From: JAZRPG01 sp045649105 | GTDB taxonomy: Bacteria > Bacillota > Clostridia > Oscillospirales > JAAYXM01 | Direction: 5' to 3' | NCBI GenBank assembly: GCA_045649105.1 | Contig: JAZRPG010000017.1 | Span: 45,767 to 109,766 of the forward strand | DNA length: 64,000 nt | Part shown: positions 15,762 to 25,303 of the stretch, piece by piece | Position numbering within the stretch: the first letter of the stretch is position 1 | Layout: every line of letters starts with the position of its first letter | The notes under the pieces: model-generated | What the model was told of the DNA's origin: nothing | Databases searched by the model: none | The model's input: the letters and a program-made list of their open reading frames with translations, nothing else | Made by a program: the position numbers and the translations under genes

Positions 15762-18254
15762 TTATTCCTCTGTTGCGCCGTCTTCCGCGCTGTCTTCCTC
15801 TTTTTCCTCGTGCTCGGCACCTGCAACGGCGATTACCTTTACGCCGTCAGGCACGCGCATGAGTATAACGCCCTGGGTTACGCGCCCGAAGCGGCTTATA
15901 TCACGCGCCGGCATACGGATTATAATTCCGTCATCGGATATGAGCATTGCGTCATCGTCATCGTCAACCATGAGGATTCCTGCGACAGCGCCCGTCTTCT
16001 CCGTGATGTTATAGTTCATGATTCCCTTTCCGTAGCGGCTCTGGAGGCGGTATTCCGAAACCTCTGTGCGCTTTCCGTAGCCGTTTTCAGTAACGGTCAG
16101 GATATCCTTTCCTTCTGTCACCGTTGCCGCGCCTATTACGAAATCGTCATCATTGAGGCTTATTCCGTACACGCCTGCCGCTTCGCGTCCTGTTGCGCGG
16201 ATATCCGTTTCGGAGAATCTTATCGCCATTCCGTCATGCGTCGCAAGCATCAGCTCGTCCTTGCCGCTCGTGAGCATTACGGAAATAAGCTCGTCCTCCT
16301 CACCGAGCGTTACGGCGCGGATTCCTGCCTTGCGCGCAGTGTCTACGCGGCTTAAGGCAATACGCTTTACAACGCCGAGGCGGGTTGCCATGACAAGATA
16401 TCTCTCGTCATCAAAGCTGTCAACGGGTATCATCGCCGTAACCTTTTCCTCAGGCTCGAAAGCGATGAGGTTTACTATATTCATGCCCTTTGCCGTTCTG
16501 CTGCTTTCAGGAATCATATATCCCTTTATGCGATACATGCGCCCCTTATTCGTGAAGAAGAGAATATTGTCGTGGCTTGAGGCTGTGAACAGCGTCTCAA
16601 CAAAGTCCTCCTCACGCGTTGTCATCGCCGATATTCCGCGTCCGCCGCGGTGCTGTGAACGGTATGTTGATACGGGAAGCCTCTTTATATATCCGTAGTG
16701 AGTGAGCGTGTATGCACACTCCTCGACGGGGATAAGGTCTTCAACATCTATCTCGTCATCAACGGGGGCAATCTCCGTGCGCCTTGCATCGCCGTATTTT
16801 TCGCGGATTACAAGGAGCTCGTCCTTCAATATTCCCGCAACAAGCTCGTCCGATGCGAGAACCTCCTTGCAATATGCAATTTTCTTCATAAGCTCGTCAT
16901 ATTCCGCGTCAATCTTCTCTCTTTCAAGCCCCTGGAGCCTTGCAAGACGCATATCAAGAACAGACTGTGCCTGAATCTCGCTCATGTTAAATGCTTCTAT
17001 AAGGCGTACCTTTGCGTCGTTGTAGCTTTCTCTTATGATTTTTATAATCTCGTCGATATGGTCAAGCGCAATGCGGAGTCCTTCGAGAATATGTGCCCTT
17101 GCCTCCGCCTTCTTTAAATCAAACTCCGTTCTTCTGCGGATAACGCTCTTCTGGAAAAGAATATACTGGTCAAGAATGTCGCGCAGGGAGAGCATTTTCG
17201 GCTTGTTGTCTACAAGCGCGAGGAGAATTACGCCGAATGTCGATTGCATCTGCGTATGCTTAAAGAGCATATTAAGCACGACCTGCGGATTTGCGTTTCT
17301 CGAAAGCTCGATAACAACGCGGATTCCCTCGCGGTTTGACTCGTCCTGAAGGTGCGTAATGCCCTCTATAACCTTGTTTTTTACAAGCTCTGCTATATGC
17401 TCAATAAGCCTTGCCTTGTTGACCATATACGGAAGCTCTGTCGCAACAATTCTGTACCTGCCGTTGTCAAACTCCTCAATCTCCGTCTTTGCGCGGACCT
17501 TCAGAAGCCCTTTTCCCGTAGCATAGGCGGCTCTAATCCCCGCAAGACCCATTATAATTCCCGCTGTCGGGAAATCAGGCCCTTTTATATGCTCCATAAG
17601 GTCTGCAAGCGTCGCCTCAGGGTTATTGATAACCTCTATCGTCGCGTCTATGACTTCTGAGAGGTTGTGCGGCGGAATATTTGTCGTCATGCCGACGGCG
17701 ATACCGTTACTTCCGTTGACGAGAAGGCTTGGTATGCGTGACGGAAGAACAACGGGTTCCTCATGGTACCCGTCAAAGTTTGACTGGAAATCAACCGTCT
17801 CTTTATCAATGTCAGAGAGCATTTCAAGCGCGATTTTTGAAAGACGCGCCTCTGTATATCGGTATGCAGCGGCAGGGTCACCGTCGACCGAGCCGAAGTT
17901 ACCGTGTCCGTCTACCATGGGATAACGGAGAGAGAACGACTGCGCCATGCGCACCATCGCGTCATAAACTGACGAGTCACCGTGCGGATGGTATCTGCCG
18001 AGCACGTCACCGACCGTGGTCGCACTCTTTCTGTGCGCCTTATCGGGGGTAAGTCCGTCCTCATACATGGTATAGAGAATACGGCGATGAACGGGCTTAA
18101 GTCCGTCGCGGACATCGGGAAGCGCACGCCCGACGATAACGGACATGGAATAGTCTATGTATGCGCGCTTCATCTCCTCGTTAAGCTCAACATCAATTAT
18201 TTTTTCTATATCAAGATGATTAAGCGGTTTCTCATCTCTTCTTGCTTTACTCAT
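15762..18254 (-). CDS. gyrA: DNA gyrase subunit A
   Basis: Breakage-reunion subunit of gyrase, 830 residues. The N-terminal domain begins near IIDVELNEEMKRAYIDYSMS; the catalytic Tyr is in YRYTEARL. The quinolone region reads YHPHGDSSVYDAMV: the Ser83 and Asp87 equivalents (E. coli numbering) are intact, so no classic resistance change is seen. Beta-pinwheel repeats with a GyrA box (QHRGGRG) fill the C-terminal third. The ATG at 18254 follows AGAGGA. It lies 42 bases after gyrB. Confidence 0.97.
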   Translation of the reverse strand: MSKARRDEKPLNHLDIEKIIDVELNEEMKRAYIDYSMSVIVGRALPDVRDGLKPVHRRILYTMYEDGLTPDKAHRKSATTVGDVLGRYHPHGDSSVYDAMVRMAQSFSLRYPMVDGHGNFGSVDGDPAAAYRYTEARLSKIALEMLSDIDKETVDFQSNFDGYHEEPVVLPSRIPSLLVNGSNGIAVGMTTNIPPHNLSEVIDATIEVINNPEATLADLMEHIKGPDFPTAGIIMGLAGIRAAYATGKGLLKVRAKTEIEEFDNGRYRIVATELPYMVNKARLIEHIAELVKNKVIEGITHLQDESNREGIRVVIELSRNANPQVVLNMLFKHTQMQSTFGVILLALVDNKPKMLSLRDILDQYILFQKSVIRRRTEFDLKKAEARAHILEGLRIALDHIDEIIKIIRESYNDAKVRLIEAFNMSEIQAQSVLDMRLARLQGLEREKIDAEYDELMKKIAYCKEVLASDELVAGILKDELLVIREKYGDARRTEIAPVDDEIDVEDLIPVEECAYTLTHYGYIKRLPVSTYRSQHRGGRGISAMTTREEDFVETLFTASSHDNILFFTNKGRMYRIKGYMIPESSRTAKGMNIVNLIAFEPEEKVTAMIPVDSFDDERYLVMATRLGVVKRIALSRVDTARKAGIRAVTLGEEDELISVMLTSGKDELMLATHDGMAIRFSETDIRATGREAAGVYGISLNDDDFVIGAATVTEGKDILTVTENGYGKRTEVSEYRLQSRYGKGIMNYNITEKTGAVAGILMVDDDDDAMLISDDGIIIRMPARDISRFGRVTQGVILMRVPDGVKVIAVAGAEHEEKEEDSAEDGATEE

Positions 18255-18296
18255 TTGCAAATTCCTCTTTCGTATAGCATTTTGTCGGTTGCGGCG

Positions 18297-20216
18297 TTAA
18301 ACATCTATGTTTGTTGCAAATCCTGCATTCTGCTCTATAAACTCGCGCCTCGGCTCAACCTTTTCGCCCATAAGAAGCGTAAATGTCTCGTCCGCCGCGA
18401 TAGCATCCTCAAGAGTAACCCTTGCAAGAACTCTGTTTTCAGGATTCATTGTTGTTTCCCAAAGCTCCTCGGGGTCCATTTCACCGAGACCCTTGAATCT
18501 CTGGACCTTTGCATCCGCGCCAAGCTCCGAAAGCGCCTCTTCAAGAGCGGCATCGTCATATGCGTATCTCTCCTGCTTTCCGCGATAGACCTTGTAAAGC
18601 GGAGGCATGGCAAAGTATATGTGCCCCGCCTCTATAAGCGGCCTCATGAAGCGGAAGAAGAAGGTCAGAAGAAGTGTCCTTATGTGCGCGCCGTCAACAT
18701 CGGCATCGGACATTATAATAACCTTATGGTACCTGAGCTTTTCTAAATTAAAATCAGCGCCGATTCCCGTTCCCAGTGACGCAATTACGGGAGAGAGCTT
18801 GTCGTTTCCGTAAATCTTGTCCTCCCGCGCCTTTTCGACATTCAGCATCTTGCCCCAGAGTGCAAGAATCGCCTGGAAGCGGCGGTCGCGTCCGTCCTTT
18901 GCGGAGCCTGCAGCAGAATCTCCCTCGACTATATAAACCTCTGTAAGCCTCGGGTCCTTAACCTGACAGTCTGCAAGCTTTCCGGGAAGCGATGATGAAT
19001 CAAGCGGGCCTTTTTTGCTTCGGGAGAGGTCTCTTGCCTTTCTCGCTGCCTCTCTTGCATGAGCGGCGTCCACTATCTTTGAAACAATCGCACGCGCAAC
19101 CTTCGGGTTTTCCTCAAAGAATGTCGACAGCTTATCAGAAACCAGTGAATTAACAAGAGTTCTTACCTTTGCGTTTCCGAGCTTTGTCTTCGTCTGCCCC
19201 TCAAACTGCGCCTCAAGAACCTTGACGGATATGATACAGGTAAGCCCTTCAAGCATGTCCGTTCCTTCAAGCTTTTCCTCGTTCTTAAGCATATTATTTT
19301 TCGCGGCATAATCACTTATGACGCGTGTAAGAGCTGTTTTAAAGCCCGTCTCGTGCATTCCGCCTTCTGTTGTGTTTATGTTGTTTGCAAAGGATATGAT
19401 GTTCGGCGTATAACCGTCGTTATACTGCATCGCAACCTCTGCAACATTGTCGTCCTTCTCGCCCGAAACATAGATAACCTCGGGGTGAATAACATCTTTT
19501 TTTATCTTTCCGTTGAGGTATTCAACAAATGTGCGGATTCCGCCCTCGTAGCAGAAATCGTCGCACCTCTCGCCTTCTCCGCTTTCGCGCGTGTCGCGTA
19601 AAACGATTCTTACGCCTGCGTTTAAAAACGCCTGCTGCTGAAGCCTCTTTTTAAGAATTTCATAGCTGAAAACAGTCGTGTCAAAAATCTCACCGTCAGG
19701 CTTAAAGCGAATCTTTGTGCCCGTTTCTGTCCCTTTTCCTATTATCTTAATCGGGGTTTCGACATCTCCGCGGATAAAGCGCATGTAATGGACATTTTCG
19801 CCGTCACAAACCTCGGCCTCGAGCCACTCTGACAGCGCATTAACGACGGACGCGCCAACGCCGTGAAGACCTCCCGACACTTTATATCCGCCGCCGCCGA
19901 ATTTTCCGCCCGCGTGAAGGACGGTAAAGACAACCTCAAGCGCGCTTTTTCCCGTCGCATGTGTTCCCGTCGGGATTCCGCGCCCGTTATCCGTAACGCA
20001 AATTACATCTCCCTCCTGTATCTCTACAGTTATGCAGGAGCAGTGGCCGGCAAGCGCCTCATCTATGGAGTTGTCGACAATTTCATATACCAGGTGGTGA
20101 AGTCCCTGCTCAGATGTTGAGCCGATATACATTCCCGGGCGTCTGCGGACAGCCTCAAGTCCCTCAAGCACCTGAATATTAGATTCGTTATAGCTTCCGT
20201 TTATTACCTCAGGCAT
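18297..20216 (-). CDS. gyrB: DNA gyrase subunit B
   Basis: ATPase subunit of gyrase, 639 residues. GHKL motifs are seen at LVYEIVDNSIDEALAG, TDNGRGIP and GGLHGVGASVVNALS; the Toprim part has YIVEGDSAAGSAK and MSDADVDGAHIRTL; the C-terminus has QRFKGLGEMDPEELWETTM. GGAGG inside the end of remB serves the ATG at 20216, which abuts the remB stop. Gene order recF-remB-gyrB-gyrA matches Bacillus. Confidence 0.97.
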   Translation of the reverse strand: MPEVINGSYNESNIQVLEGLEAVRRRPGMYIGSTSEQGLHHLVYEIVDNSIDEALAGHCSCITVEIQEGDVICVTDNGRGIPTGTHATGKSALEVVFTVLHAGGKFGGGGYKVSGGLHGVGASVVNALSEWLEAEVCDGENVHYMRFIRGDVETPIKIIGKGTETGTKIRFKPDGEIFDTTVFSYEILKKRLQQQAFLNAGVRIVLRDTRESGEGERCDDFCYEGGIRTFVEYLNGKIKKDVIHPEVIYVSGEKDDNVAEVAMQYNDGYTPNIISFANNINTTEGGMHETGFKTALTRVISDYAAKNNMLKNEEKLEGTDMLEGLTCIISVKVLEAQFEGQTKTKLGNAKVRTLVNSLVSDKLSTFFEENPKVARAIVSKIVDAAHAREAARKARDLSRSKKGPLDSSSLPGKLADCQVKDPRLTEVYIVEGDSAAGSAKDGRDRRFQAILALWGKMLNVEKAREDKIYGNDKLSPVIASLGTGIGADFNLEKLRYHKVIIMSDADVDGAHIRTLLLTFFFRFMRPLIEAGHIYFAMPPLYKVYRGKQERYAYDDAALEEALSELGADAKVQRFKGLGEMDPEELWETTMNPENRVLARVTLEDAIAADETFTLLMGEKVEPRREFIEQNAGFATNIDV

Positions 20217-20519
20217 TTATATTTCCTCCATATCTTCTGTGTCATCAAAATTTTCGTATTGTAAAAACTCCTCCGACTCTGCCCTTTTTTGCAGAGTCTG
20301 CGGAGAAATGGGCGAGATAAAAACTCTTTCGCGGTTTTCCTCACGGCAAACGATGAACGAGCGCGGAATATCGTCGCACACATTTATTACATGGTTTGCC
20401 TTTTCTTTTGTTGCGAGAAATTTCTTTGTCCTCTTTGACTGCGAGGTTATTTCAAGGTCGAAAACACCTATTATGCTCGTTTTCGGAATAAGCCGACCTC
20501 TCCCTATGTGGAGAAACAT
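20217..20519 (-). CDS. remB: Extracellular matrix regulator RemB (DUF370 family)
   Basis: A 100-residue small protein. Its opening MFLHIGRGRLIPKTSIIGVFDLE is the RemB (YaaB) DUF370 pattern, and it sits exactly between recF and gyrB as yaaB does in Bacillus subtilis, where it influences biofilm-matrix genes. The conserved domain ends near residue 70; the acidic tail SEEFLQYENFDDTEDMEEI looks like a lineage addition. Function here is inferred by orthology and position. Confidence 0.87.
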   Translation of the reverse strand: MFLHIGRGRLIPKTSIIGVFDLEITSQSKRTKKFLATKEKANHVINVCDDIPRSFIVCREENRERVFISPISPQTLQKRAESEEFLQYENFDDTEDMEEI

Positions 20520-20524
20520 AAAAC

Positions 20525-21649
20525 TTAAAGCACCTCTTTTTCCTTTATATCCTGCTCCTGTACCCTTCCCGCAGCAACAGCAAACACCTTTCCCGAAAAC
20601 GGACCCGAGAATACCGACGGGTCACACCCGGTGATAAGCGTCTGCCCGCGAGAGGCATCGTTTATAAGAAACTGCTGACGCATGGGGTCAAGCTCGCTTA
20701 AAACATCGTCAAGAAGAAGAATGGGGCTTTCTCCGCAGTCCTTTTCTATGAGCCTGTGCTCAGAAAGCTTTAAGGCAAGCGTTGCCGAGCGAATCTGACC
20801 CTGGGAGGCAAACTCGCGCGCCGACAGCCCGTTTATACAGACCGTAAAATCGTCACGGTGAGACCCTACAAGGCACATTCCGCTCTCAAGCTCCGCAACA
20901 CGGCGGCGGCGAAGATGCTCAAAAAGCCTTTCTTTATTTTCATCGGAAAACGGGTCCTCTATCGAGCTTGCACAGTTGTATTTTATTGAAATTTTTTCGC
21001 GCCCGTTTGATATTTCTTTCATTATTCCCTGCGAAATCTCCGAAATTTCAGAGAGAAAAGCGGCTCTTTCCTTTGTTATGAAAGCGGCTTTTTCGCTTAT
21101 TCCCTCGTTTATAACATCGAGAAACTCAATCATCGAGGGGGTCCTTTGCGGGTCCTTTAATATTTTTCGCTTATGCTCCAAAAGCTTTTTATGCTCTGAA
21201 AGAGCTTTTATATATGCCGGCTTCATCTGCGAAACGGACATGTTCATAAATCTTCTGCGGAGAGAAGGACCCTCTTTTATAAGCTGAAGGTCGTCCGGCG
21301 AAAAAACGACGGTTTTTATAAGGCCTATGTGGTTAATGGGCTTATCTTCACGGACTCCGTTTACAAAAAGGCGCCGTCCGCGCTCTGAAACCGTGCAGGA
21401 AATATTAAAATCTCGGCCGTAGGCAGAAAAATCCCCGTCTATTGTGCAGCTTTCCTTTTCATGCATAACAGCTCCGCTGTCTTTTACCCCGCGAAAGGTT
21501 TTAAGACAGGAGAGATAGAAAACCGCCTCAATTAGATTAGTCTTTCCCTGCGCATTTTCTCCGAAAATAAGGTTACGGCCTTTTTCAAAGCTTATTTCTG
21601 CCTCTTCATAATTTCTGAAATTGCGCAGAGAGAGCTTTTTTATCCACAT
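20525..21649 (-). CDS. recF: DNA replication/repair protein RecF
   Basis: SMC-like ATPase that loads RecA at gaps, 374 residues. Walker A is GENAQGKTNLIEAVF; the signature region is SQGQIRSATLALKLSE; Walker B is PILLLDDVLSELD. The start MWIKKLSLRNFRNYEEAEI is typical. It starts 4 bases after the dnaN stop and ends 5 bases before remB, so the genes are translationally close. Confidence 0.96.
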   Translation of the reverse strand: MWIKKLSLRNFRNYEEAEISFEKGRNLIFGENAQGKTNLIEAVFYLSCLKTFRGVKDSGAVMHEKESCTIDGDFSAYGRDFNISCTVSERGRRLFVNGVREDKPINHIGLIKTVVFSPDDLQLIKEGPSLRRRFMNMSVSQMKPAYIKALSEHKKLLEHKRKILKDPQRTPSMIEFLDVINEGISEKAAFITKERAAFLSEISEISQGIMKEISNGREKISIKYNCASSIEDPFSDENKERLFEHLRRRRVAELESGMCLVGSHRDDFTVCINGLSAREFASQGQIRSATLALKLSEHRLIEKDCGESPILLLDDVLSELDPMRQQFLINDASRGQTLITGCDPSVFSGPFSGKVFAVAAGRVQEQDIKEKEVL

Positions 21650-21652
21650 TTT

Positions 21653-22762
21653 TTAATCAACCTTAAGGCGGACCGGAAGGATAAGATGCAGATACTCATC
21701 CGTTTCCGGAGGTGTTATTATTATGGGAGCAACATGTGTGCTCAGCTCAAGCGAAACCTCGTCATGCGGGCATGCGCGCAGAGCTTCCAATAAATATCTG
21801 TTATTAAATCCTATTTCAAGCTTTTCTGCCTGACCGAGAAGAGCGCATTCGTCCTTTGAGCGGCCGAGCGGAGTAACGCAGCTTATGAGAAGAACCTTTT
21901 CTTCAAAATTCAAGCGAATCGGATTCTTTATTCTTTCGTTTATAAGAATGGAAACGCGGTCAATCGCAGAAATAAGGTCGCGTCTGTTAACCTTTACTTT
22001 GAATGAACCGCCCTTCGGGACAGCGTTTTTATAATTAAGAAAATCGCCTTCCAATATGCGTGAGATAATAACGGCGCCGTTTGTAGCAAAGGTTATGTGC
22101 TTTTTGCCGACGCAGATTGAAATTTCCTCGTCAGAATCGCCGCAGAGCTTTTCGACCTCTTTAAGAGTAGAGCCGGGGACAACGAAGGAAAACTTTTCTT
22201 CTCCGCTGTCGTTTTTAACAGCAGCGCTGCGGTATGAAAGACGGAAGCCGTCGACGGAAACAACCGTGAGCTTGTCGTTTTCAACATCAAACATTGACCC
22301 TGTATGAACAGGCTTGCTCTCGTCCCCGCTTATTGCAAAAATTGTTTGAGAAATCATCATTTTAAGGTCATTCTGCGAAAGAGAGAGAGAGTATTTTGAC
22401 TCAACCTCGGGCAGTGCGGGATAATCACTTGCAGAAAGGCATATTACATCGTGACGGACATTTGCGCATGTAATTACGGCAAACATATTGTCTCCTGCAA
22501 TAAAAGTTACAGGCTCATCAGGAAGAAGTCTTATAATATCGGAGAACATGCGCGCATTTATAACTACTTTCCCCGCTTCCTTTACCTCGGCGGGAACGGT
22601 GACCTGTATTCCCGTAGAAAGGTCATACCCCGTTATTGTAAGCCCCTCGTCCGCGTCAAGCAAAAGCCCTTCCATAATCGGGATTGTGCTCTTTGAGGAG
22701 ACCGCCCAGGAAGTCCTCGTAATGGCGGAGAGGAGAATAGATTTTTCACATACAAATTTCAT
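21653..22762 (-). CDS. dnaN: DNA polymerase III beta subunit (sliding clamp)
   Basis: The ring-shaped processivity clamp, 369 residues in three repeated domains. The start MKFVCEKSILLSAI and the end EYLHLILPVRLKVD match DnaN. GAGG lies shortly before the ATG at 22762. It is separated from dnaA by the 237-base origin region. Confidence 0.97.
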   Translation of the reverse strand: MKFVCEKSILLSAITRTSWAVSSKSTIPIMEGLLLDADEGLTITGYDLSTGIQVTVPAEVKEAGKVVINARMFSDIIRLLPDEPVTFIAGDNMFAVITCANVRHDVICLSASDYPALPEVESKYSLSLSQNDLKMMISQTIFAISGDESKPVHTGSMFDVENDKLTVVSVDGFRLSYRSAAVKNDSGEEKFSFVVPGSTLKEVEKLCGDSDEEISICVGKKHITFATNGAVIISRILEGDFLNYKNAVPKGGSFKVKVNRRDLISAIDRVSILINERIKNPIRLNFEEKVLLISCVTPLGRSKDECALLGQAEKLEIGFNNRYLLEALRACPHDEVSLELSTHVAPIIITPPETDEYLHLILPVRLKVD

Positions 22763-22999
22763 ATGCCTCTTTTTCCTTTCGATGCGAATATTTTTAAATA
22801 TATAAACATATAATATTAATTTAGTAGTAGTAGTATAGCTTGTGTAAATTGTGGAAAATGCGCTTTTTCTGTTGTATTAAACCATGTTCGGGACTCACAG
22901 CCGCCTGTGTAAAACAGATGCTCCGTCAACAGGTAAAAAATCCGGAAATTTTTATCCACAAGAGAGCCTTGTTAATTTAACAGCTTCCCTGTGGAAAAC
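22763..22999. other. oriC: Replication origin (oriC) between dnaA and dnaN
   Basis: 237 bases without a gene, carrying DnaA boxes that fit TTWTNCACA: 22850-22858 (minus), 22906-22914 (minus), 22952-22960 (plus, perfect TTATCCACA) and 22990-22998 (minus). One more with a single mismatch at 22841-22849 directly abuts the first. Beside this pair lies a TAG-repeat trio element (22822-22833), then an A/T-rich stretch (about 22788-22822) next to dnaN. This is the layout of a Bacillus-type basal unwinding system: tandem boxes, trios, A/T-rich DNA. Confidence 0.92.
22822..22833. repeat. DnaA-trio element in oriC
   Basis: TAGTAGTAGTAG, four trios. Read in the dnaA-to-dnaN direction on the complementary strand they are 3'-GAT repeats, as described for the DnaA-trio that loads DnaA on single strands in Bacillus. 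They sit 8 bases from the tandem boxes at 22841-22858. Confidence 0.82.
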
Positions 23000-24307
23000 T
23001 TATGGGTCGAGGATTGAGTTTCTTACATCCTGAAGCTGTGTTTTAAGGTCATTATCCGTCTTGATTCTTTCTTCAAGCGTCTTTATTGCGTGCATAATCG
23101 TTGTATGGTCTTTCCCGAAAAACTTTCCTATCTGCGGGAAGGAGAGATTTGTCATTTCTCTTACCATGTACATTGAAATCTGCCGCGGAATTATAAATTC
23201 TTTTGAGCGGTTTTTTGAAAGGAGAGAGTCTGTATCCGTCTCAAAATATTTTGCAACGGCCTTTACTATGAAATCAGGTGTCGGGTTAATCCACGGATTT
23301 TCAGCAAAAATATCACGGATTGCGCGTTCAGTCGTCTCAAGATTAATATCCTCCGACAAAAGGTCGCGATAAGCAAGAAGCTTATTGACAGTCCCCTCAA
23401 GCTGGCGGACGTTTGCAGTAACATTGTTTGCGATAATCTCCTTCTGACCGACTGAGAGGTTTAGCCCGAGCTTTGACGCCTTAAGGCTTACAATCGCCAT
23501 TCTCGTCTCAAAATCAGGCGGCTGGATATCTGCCATAAGCCCCCATTCAAAACGCGTTCTTAAACGCTCCTCAAGCGTCGGCATGTCCATCGGAAGACGG
23601 TCCGAGGTGAGTACTATCTGGCGCTTTGATTCGTAAAGCGCATTAAATGTATGGAAAAACTCCTCCTGGGTACTGTTTTTTCCTGCAATGAACTGAATAT
23701 CGTCGACAAGGAGAATGTCGGAATTGCGGTACTTATCGCGGAATTCTACAAGAGTTCTGTTCTGGAGAGCAGCGATAAGCTCGTTTGTAAACTCCTCACC
23801 CTTGACATATGTTATTTTCTTTTTCGGGTCCGTTTTTCGTATGGTGCCTGCAATTGCATAGAGAAGGTGCGTTTTCCCGAGTCCGCTTCCGCCGTAGATA
23901 AGGAGCGGGTTGTATGAAGACGCAGGCGCCGTAGCAACAGCGCGGGCGGCAGCATGCGCAAATTTGTTTGACTCGCCGACAACGAAGCTCTCAAAGGAAA
24001 ATTCCTCGCTCTCATAAGGCGCCGCGGTGCTTTTCTGCGGTGCCTCTGCAAGCTCGCTTTCCGTCAGAAGAGTAAACTTCATCGGGGCTGAAAAAAGAGC
24101 AAGCAGAGCTTTTTCTATCTTATCGGAATGGAGGCGAAGAATAACATCGCGCTTAAAATCCGCGGGCGTGGCCAGAAGAAGAGTGTCATTTTCAAGGGAC
24201 ACTGCGCGCGTGTCGTTAAACCATGTGCTGATGGTCGTTCCGCTCATTCCGAGGTCATTTCTCATTATCTCAATAACGCTTTCCCAAACATCGGCAGCGT
24301 TGTTCAT
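23000..24307 (-). CDS. dnaA: Chromosomal replication initiator DnaA
   Basis: AAA+ initiator, 435 residues. Domain I begins MNNAADVWESVIEIM; a short linker follows; Walker A is GGSGLGKTHLLYAI, Walker B ILLVDDIQFIAGK, and the arginine-finger area SDRLPMDMPTLEERLRTRF. The C-terminal domain IV carries the DnaA-box signature GKDHTTIMHAIKTLEER. It is transcribed toward oriC and dnaN from the promoter at 24343-24371. Confidence 0.98.
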   Translation of the reverse strand: MNNAADVWESVIEIMRNDLGMSGTTISTWFNDTRAVSLENDTLLLATPADFKRDVILRLHSDKIEKALLALFSAPMKFTLLTESELAEAPQKSTAAPYESEEFSFESFVVGESNKFAHAAARAVATAPASSYNPLLIYGGSGLGKTHLLYAIAGTIRKTDPKKKITYVKGEEFTNELIAALQNRTLVEFRDKYRNSDILLVDDIQFIAGKNSTQEEFFHTFNALYESKRQIVLTSDRLPMDMPTLEERLRTRFEWGLMADIQPPDFETRMAIVSLKASKLGLNLSVGQKEIIANNVTANVRQLEGTVNKLLAYRDLLSEDINLETTERAIRDIFAENPWINPTPDFIVKAVAKYFETDTDSLLSKNRSKEFIIPRQISMYMVREMTNLSFPQIGKFFGKDHTTIMHAIKTLEERIKTDNDLKTQLQDVRNSILDP

Positions 24308-24342
24308 ATGTACAATCCCCCACTTATAAAAATGCTTATTTT

Positions 24343-24371
24343 ATTATAACAGAAAAATTTAAAAAAGTAAA
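24343..24371 (-). promoter_or_regulatory. dnaA promoter
   Basis: Minus strand TTTACT (24366-24371), 17-base spacer, TATAAT (24343-24348). The 24308-24611 gap otherwise holds only the rpmH promoter; no clear DnaA box was found in it. Confidence 0.75.
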
Positions 24372-24474
24372 CGGGTCGGAGCGATTATTTACATATATAA
24401 TTATAAAGAAAAAAGAAGACGGAGCCCGCAAGGCGGGAAAAAACACAAAAAAGGAGGCAAATTAAAAAAAACAG

Positions 24475-24504
24475 TTGACATATTGAGCTGTTTCATTTTA
24501 TAAT
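24475..24504 (+). promoter_or_regulatory. rpmH promoter
   Basis: TTGACA (24475-24480), 18-base spacer, TATAAT (24499-24504). Confidence 0.85.
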
Positions 24505-24611
24505 GTGTAATGACACTATGTCGGATGTTGCGGCTAACGCCGGCGGCTCGGTTTTTATTTTAAGAGCTTTTTCGGCGGTGTTCATATTAAAACTACAGCG
24601 GAGGTGTAACT

Positions 24612-24746
24612 ATGGTACGCACATTTCAGCCTAAGAAAAGGCATCTCTCAAAGGTGCATGGTTTTCGTAAAAGAATGAGCACAAGAAACGGAAGAAAAGT
24701 TTTGTCGGCTCGCCGTACAAAGGGCAGAGACAGGATTTCTCACTAA
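24612..24746 (+). CDS. rpmH: Ribosomal protein bL34
   Basis: A 44-residue, strongly basic protein of the large ribosomal subunit: MVRTFQPKKRHLSKVHGF then RMSTRNGRKVLSARRTKGR. Ribosome site GGAGG lies at the right distance from the ATG at 24612. First gene of the rightward rpmH-rnpA-yidD-yidC-jag series, divergent from dnaA, as in most bacteria. The 214 bases to rnpA hold a GC-rich hairpin near 24751-24778 but no other gene that I can see. Confidence 0.97.
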   Translation: MVRTFQPKKRHLSKVHGFRKRMSTRNGRKVLSARRTKGRDRISH

Positions 24747-24960
24747 GTAATGGGGCGGCGCGGAAGGAAAAACCCCGCGCCGTAAGAGAAAAGACAGGAT
24801 GTCGGCGGCATGTGATGATATTGCCGGTGCGGAGCAGATGGGGATGCAAAAAAGGCGGGGTCGCCCGCAGGCACGTTGCTTTTTATAAGGCCGTGTGTGT
24901 TTGCATATCCCTCGCCGTAGCCCATGTCGTCACTGCTTTTCTTTTATCGGAGATTTTTTC

Positions 24961-25299
24961 ATGAAGTACACAGAGTCATTAAAAAAGAACAGAGACTTCA
25001 GGTTTATCTACAAGCGCGGAAAAAGCGAAGTTTCTCCCGTGCTCGCAGTGTATGTGCGCAAAACGCGCAGTGAGAAAAACCACATCGGTATTACGGTCAG
25101 CACAAAGGTTGGAAAAGCCGTTGTCAGAAACCGTGTCCGCCGCCGCATTCGCGAGGCGTACAGACTTAATGAGTCTCGCTTTGAAACGGGCAGGGATATA
25201 ATAATTGTCGCCCGTGTCCGCGCCGCGCATTCTTCTTTTTCGGAGATTGAGGCGGCCCTTTTATCACTCGCGGAGAAGCTGGGGCTCATAAGGAGCTGA
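24961..25299 (+). CDS. rnpA: Ribonuclease P protein component
   Basis: Protein cofactor of RNase P, 112 residues. The hallmark RNR motif region KAVVRNRVRRRIREAYR is present, with the opening MKYTESLKKNRDFRFIYKRGK. The ATG at 24961 follows CGGAG; upstream in-frame codons lack family similarity. Five bases before yidD. Confidence 0.96.
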   Translation: MKYTESLKKNRDFRFIYKRGKSEVSPVLAVYVRKTRSEKNHIGITVSTKVGKAVVRNRVRRRIREAYRLNESRFETGRDIIIVARVRAAHSSFSEIEAALLSLAEKLGLIRS

Positions 25300-25303
25300 T
25301 TTA

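Noticed and set aside
17900..18000. Quinolone-resistance change in gyrA
   Set aside because: The region reads HPHGDSSVYDAMV with the key Ser and Asp intact.
22822..22833. TAG tandem as a simple microsatellite
   Set aside because: Its place beside tandem DnaA boxes and A/T-rich DNA at the origin makes a DnaA-trio the better reading.
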